This document shows, in pieces, positions 63,266 to 64,000 of a DNA stretch of 64,000 nucleotides. Origin of the DNA: Photobacterium alginatilyticum. Lineage in GTDB: Bacteria; Pseudomonadota; Gammaproteobacteria; Enterobacterales; Vibrionaceae. A model generated the notes under the pieces. It did not search any database. It had not been told where the DNA came from and saw only the letters and a list, made by a program, of their open reading frames with translations. Numbering within the stretch: the first letter of the stretch is position 1; the number at the start of each line of letters is the position of its first letter. The translations under genes were made by a program, and so were the position numbers. The DNA is taken from positions 80,776 to 144,775 of the forward strand of contig NZ_RSEJ01000015.1 of the NCBI RefSeq assembly GCF_009910675.1. Reading direction: 5' to 3'.

Positions 63266-63301
63266 ATTTCAAATTCAGTTCTAATCGATGGGTTAAATCA
63301 A

Positions 63302-63364
63302 TTAAGCGTGCAGTAACGCCATAGATTCTTTTGCGATAACCCACTCTTCGTTAGTTGGGATTAC
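63302..63364 (-). pseudogene. ackA: 3' remnant of an acetate kinase gene
   Basis: The minus strand encodes VIPTNEEWVIAKESMALLHA and a TAA stop, the conserved C-terminal end of AckA (E. coli ends with VVIPTNEE.. and DASRLTA-type residues). The frame is closed just upstream and no further AckA sequence is visible. Only about 20 codons survive. It marks a rearrangement breakpoint near 63365. Confidence 0.75.
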
Positions 63365-63672
63365 TTATATACAGCAAGATCTTTTACAAAAGAACACGCA
63401 CAAAATAACTTTCTTCTTACATACCTGTCATGATGTACACATAACAACCCTATATTCCTAACAAGATCTAACCAAACTTATAGATTGCTTGGTGGTGCAA
63501 GCCTAATTACTAGTCCTCCCAGAGAGGTCACTTACTTTCGAATTCATAATCACAGTATGACCGCTGTAATCATTTTGTAACAATTCCTGTGTAACTATAG
63601 AGCAGTCTTGTTGCAAGACATACCTAACTTTTAGGTTGTTTTTATTTGATTAGCTTATTAACTTAGTCGTCA
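63365..63672. other. Non-coding stretch right of the ackA remnant
   Basis: About 310 AT-rich bases. I see no gene, repeat or hairpin of note. One end is the apparent ackA breakpoint. Confidence 0.5.
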
Positions 63673-63807
63673 TTAACGGCTCTCGTTATTTCTAGCTTTT
63701 ACACAACTACATCCGTTTGTGGAGGATTTAACACGAAAATGAAAGCGCTTTCTATTTTCCGTGTTAAATTGGTTGCGTAAATTCAATTTGATTTCCATAG
63801 CCACCAT
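63673..63807 (-). CDS. Possible 44-residue basic peptide gene
   Basis: The frame starts at the ATG at 63805-63807 right after a perfect ribosome site (AAGGAGGTCTT then ATG) and encodes MVAMEIKLNLRNQFNTENRK and a basic tail with a CSC motif. There is no known domain. The strong ribosome site is the only real support. The palindrome at 63741 lies inside it. It could also be a chance frame. Confidence 0.35.
   Translation of the reverse strand: MVAMEIKLNLRNQFNTENRKRFHFRVKSSTNGCSCVKARNNESR
63741..63752. promoter_or_regulatory. Fourth GAAAGCGCTTTC palindrome, in a longer inverted repeat
   Basis: The 12-bp palindrome is embedded in a longer imperfect one. ATTTAACACG on the left and CGTGTTAAAT on the right extend the symmetry over about 44 bp, 63727-63769. 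It may be a different kind of site (hairpin) that shares the core by chance. Confidence 0.4.
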
Positions 63808-63837
63808 AAGACCTCCTTATATTGGTAGTTTTTGATC

Positions 63838-63863
63838 AAGCCGTTTTCTTACGGCTTTTTTTT
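63838..63863 (+). terminator. Rho-independent terminator
   Basis: AAGCCGT and ACGGCTT pair around a 6-nt loop and are followed by a run of eight T. It lies directly before the presumed insertion-sequence end. No clear plus-strand gene precedes it. Confidence 0.75.
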
Positions 63864-64000
63864 GGTTCTTCGCAGATTAGCGGGAACTGAAAACAAAAAC
63901 GGTAGTAAGTGATATGGTTTAGTCGCCAAACAAAAACCTACACAAACTACCGTTTTCATGTCGAATAATACTTTCCTATCTTCCTTCTGGGAAGGCTTTC
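63864..64000 (+). mobile_element. Left end of a putative ISL3-type insertion sequence (cut by window edge)
   Basis: GGTTCTTCGCAGATTAGCGG at 63864 resembles the GGNTCTTC ends of ISL3-family elements. AAAACGGTAGT (63896-63906) and ACTACCGTTTT (63946-63956) form an 11-bp inverted pair just before the transposase ATG. The right end is outside the window, so the family cannot be confirmed. Confidence 0.55.
63958..64000 (+). CDS. N-terminus of a putative transposase (partial)
   Basis: The frame opens at the ATG at 63958 and reads MSNNTFLSSFWEGF to the window edge. The short FLSSFWEGF start resembles ISL3-type transposases. An inverted repeat right before the start could limit translation from read-through transcripts, as in many insertion sequences. 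Only 14 residues are visible. Confidence 0.5.
   Translation, partial: MSNNTFLSSFWEGF

Overview
The window comes from a marine gammaproteobacterium of the Vibrionaceae (Vibrio/Photobacterium type). This is inferred from a tryptophanase locus with a TnaC leader, PrtV-like M6 protease, 525-residue Vibrio-type alkaline phosphatases, aryl-polyene-type genes, many chemoreceptors, and intergenic repeats of a Vibrionaceae style. No rRNA, tRNA, CRISPR array, prophage or replication gene was seen. The content (sugar-acid catabolism, secreted hydrolases, sensors, efflux) is accessory in character, as on a second chromosome, but that is inference.

Layout. 0-6.6 kb: a minus-strand D-galactonate operon (dgoR, dgoK, dgoA, a TRAP transporter, dgoD and a cut-off Cys-rich gene) with two matching GntR-type operators. 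6.9-9.1 kb: YbjQ, a Gfo/Idh oxidoreductase and a secreted dienelactone hydrolase, followed by a MITE-like repeat. 9.5-13.6 kb: ybiB, then a three-gene aryl-polyene-like fragment (ketosynthase-like protein, acyl carrier protein, MIO ammonia-lyase). 13.7-18.5 kb: a NIT-domain chemoreceptor, an LHPP-type phosphatase and a TTC38-type TPR protein. 18.7-21.2 kb: two adjacent unrecognised proteins sharing a C-terminal domain. 21.6-28.5 kb: an AraC regulator with a C-terminal CBM21-like starch-binding region beside a lipoprotein alpha-amylase. This cassette is bracketed by direct copies of the 3' end and terminator of the M6 protease gene.

28.9-32.9 kb: a small P-loop kinase, two LysR regulators and a paired YdcZ-type transporter. 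33.1-40.2 kb: an efflux operon (membrane-fusion adaptor, ATPase, permease, sigma-54 response regulator, histidine kinase). It is preceded by a sigma-54 promoter candidate, two tandem upstream palindromes and a candidate small RNA. 40.9-45.8 kb: a TDT transporter, a TetR/curA/gst electrophile-response module with twin operators, and a secreted PHB-depolymerase-family esterase. 46.0-54.2 kb: two alkaline phosphatase paralogues in direct orientation flank pdxY, tnaB and tnaA. The 0.8-kb tnaA leader holds two tandem TnaC-like leader peptides.

54.4-63.2 kb: signal transduction, with a Cache chemoreceptor, a PAS-GGDEF-EAL protein and two further chemoreceptors. Four exact copies of GAAAGCGCTTTC lie in and around this block. 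The right edge holds a 3' remnant of acetate kinase and the start of what looks like an ISL3-type insertion sequence.

The most notable items are the tandem TnaC-like leaders, the AraC-CBM21 regulator beside the amylase, the repeated LacI-type palindromes at chemoreceptor genes, and the unrecognised protein pair at 18.7-21.2 kb.
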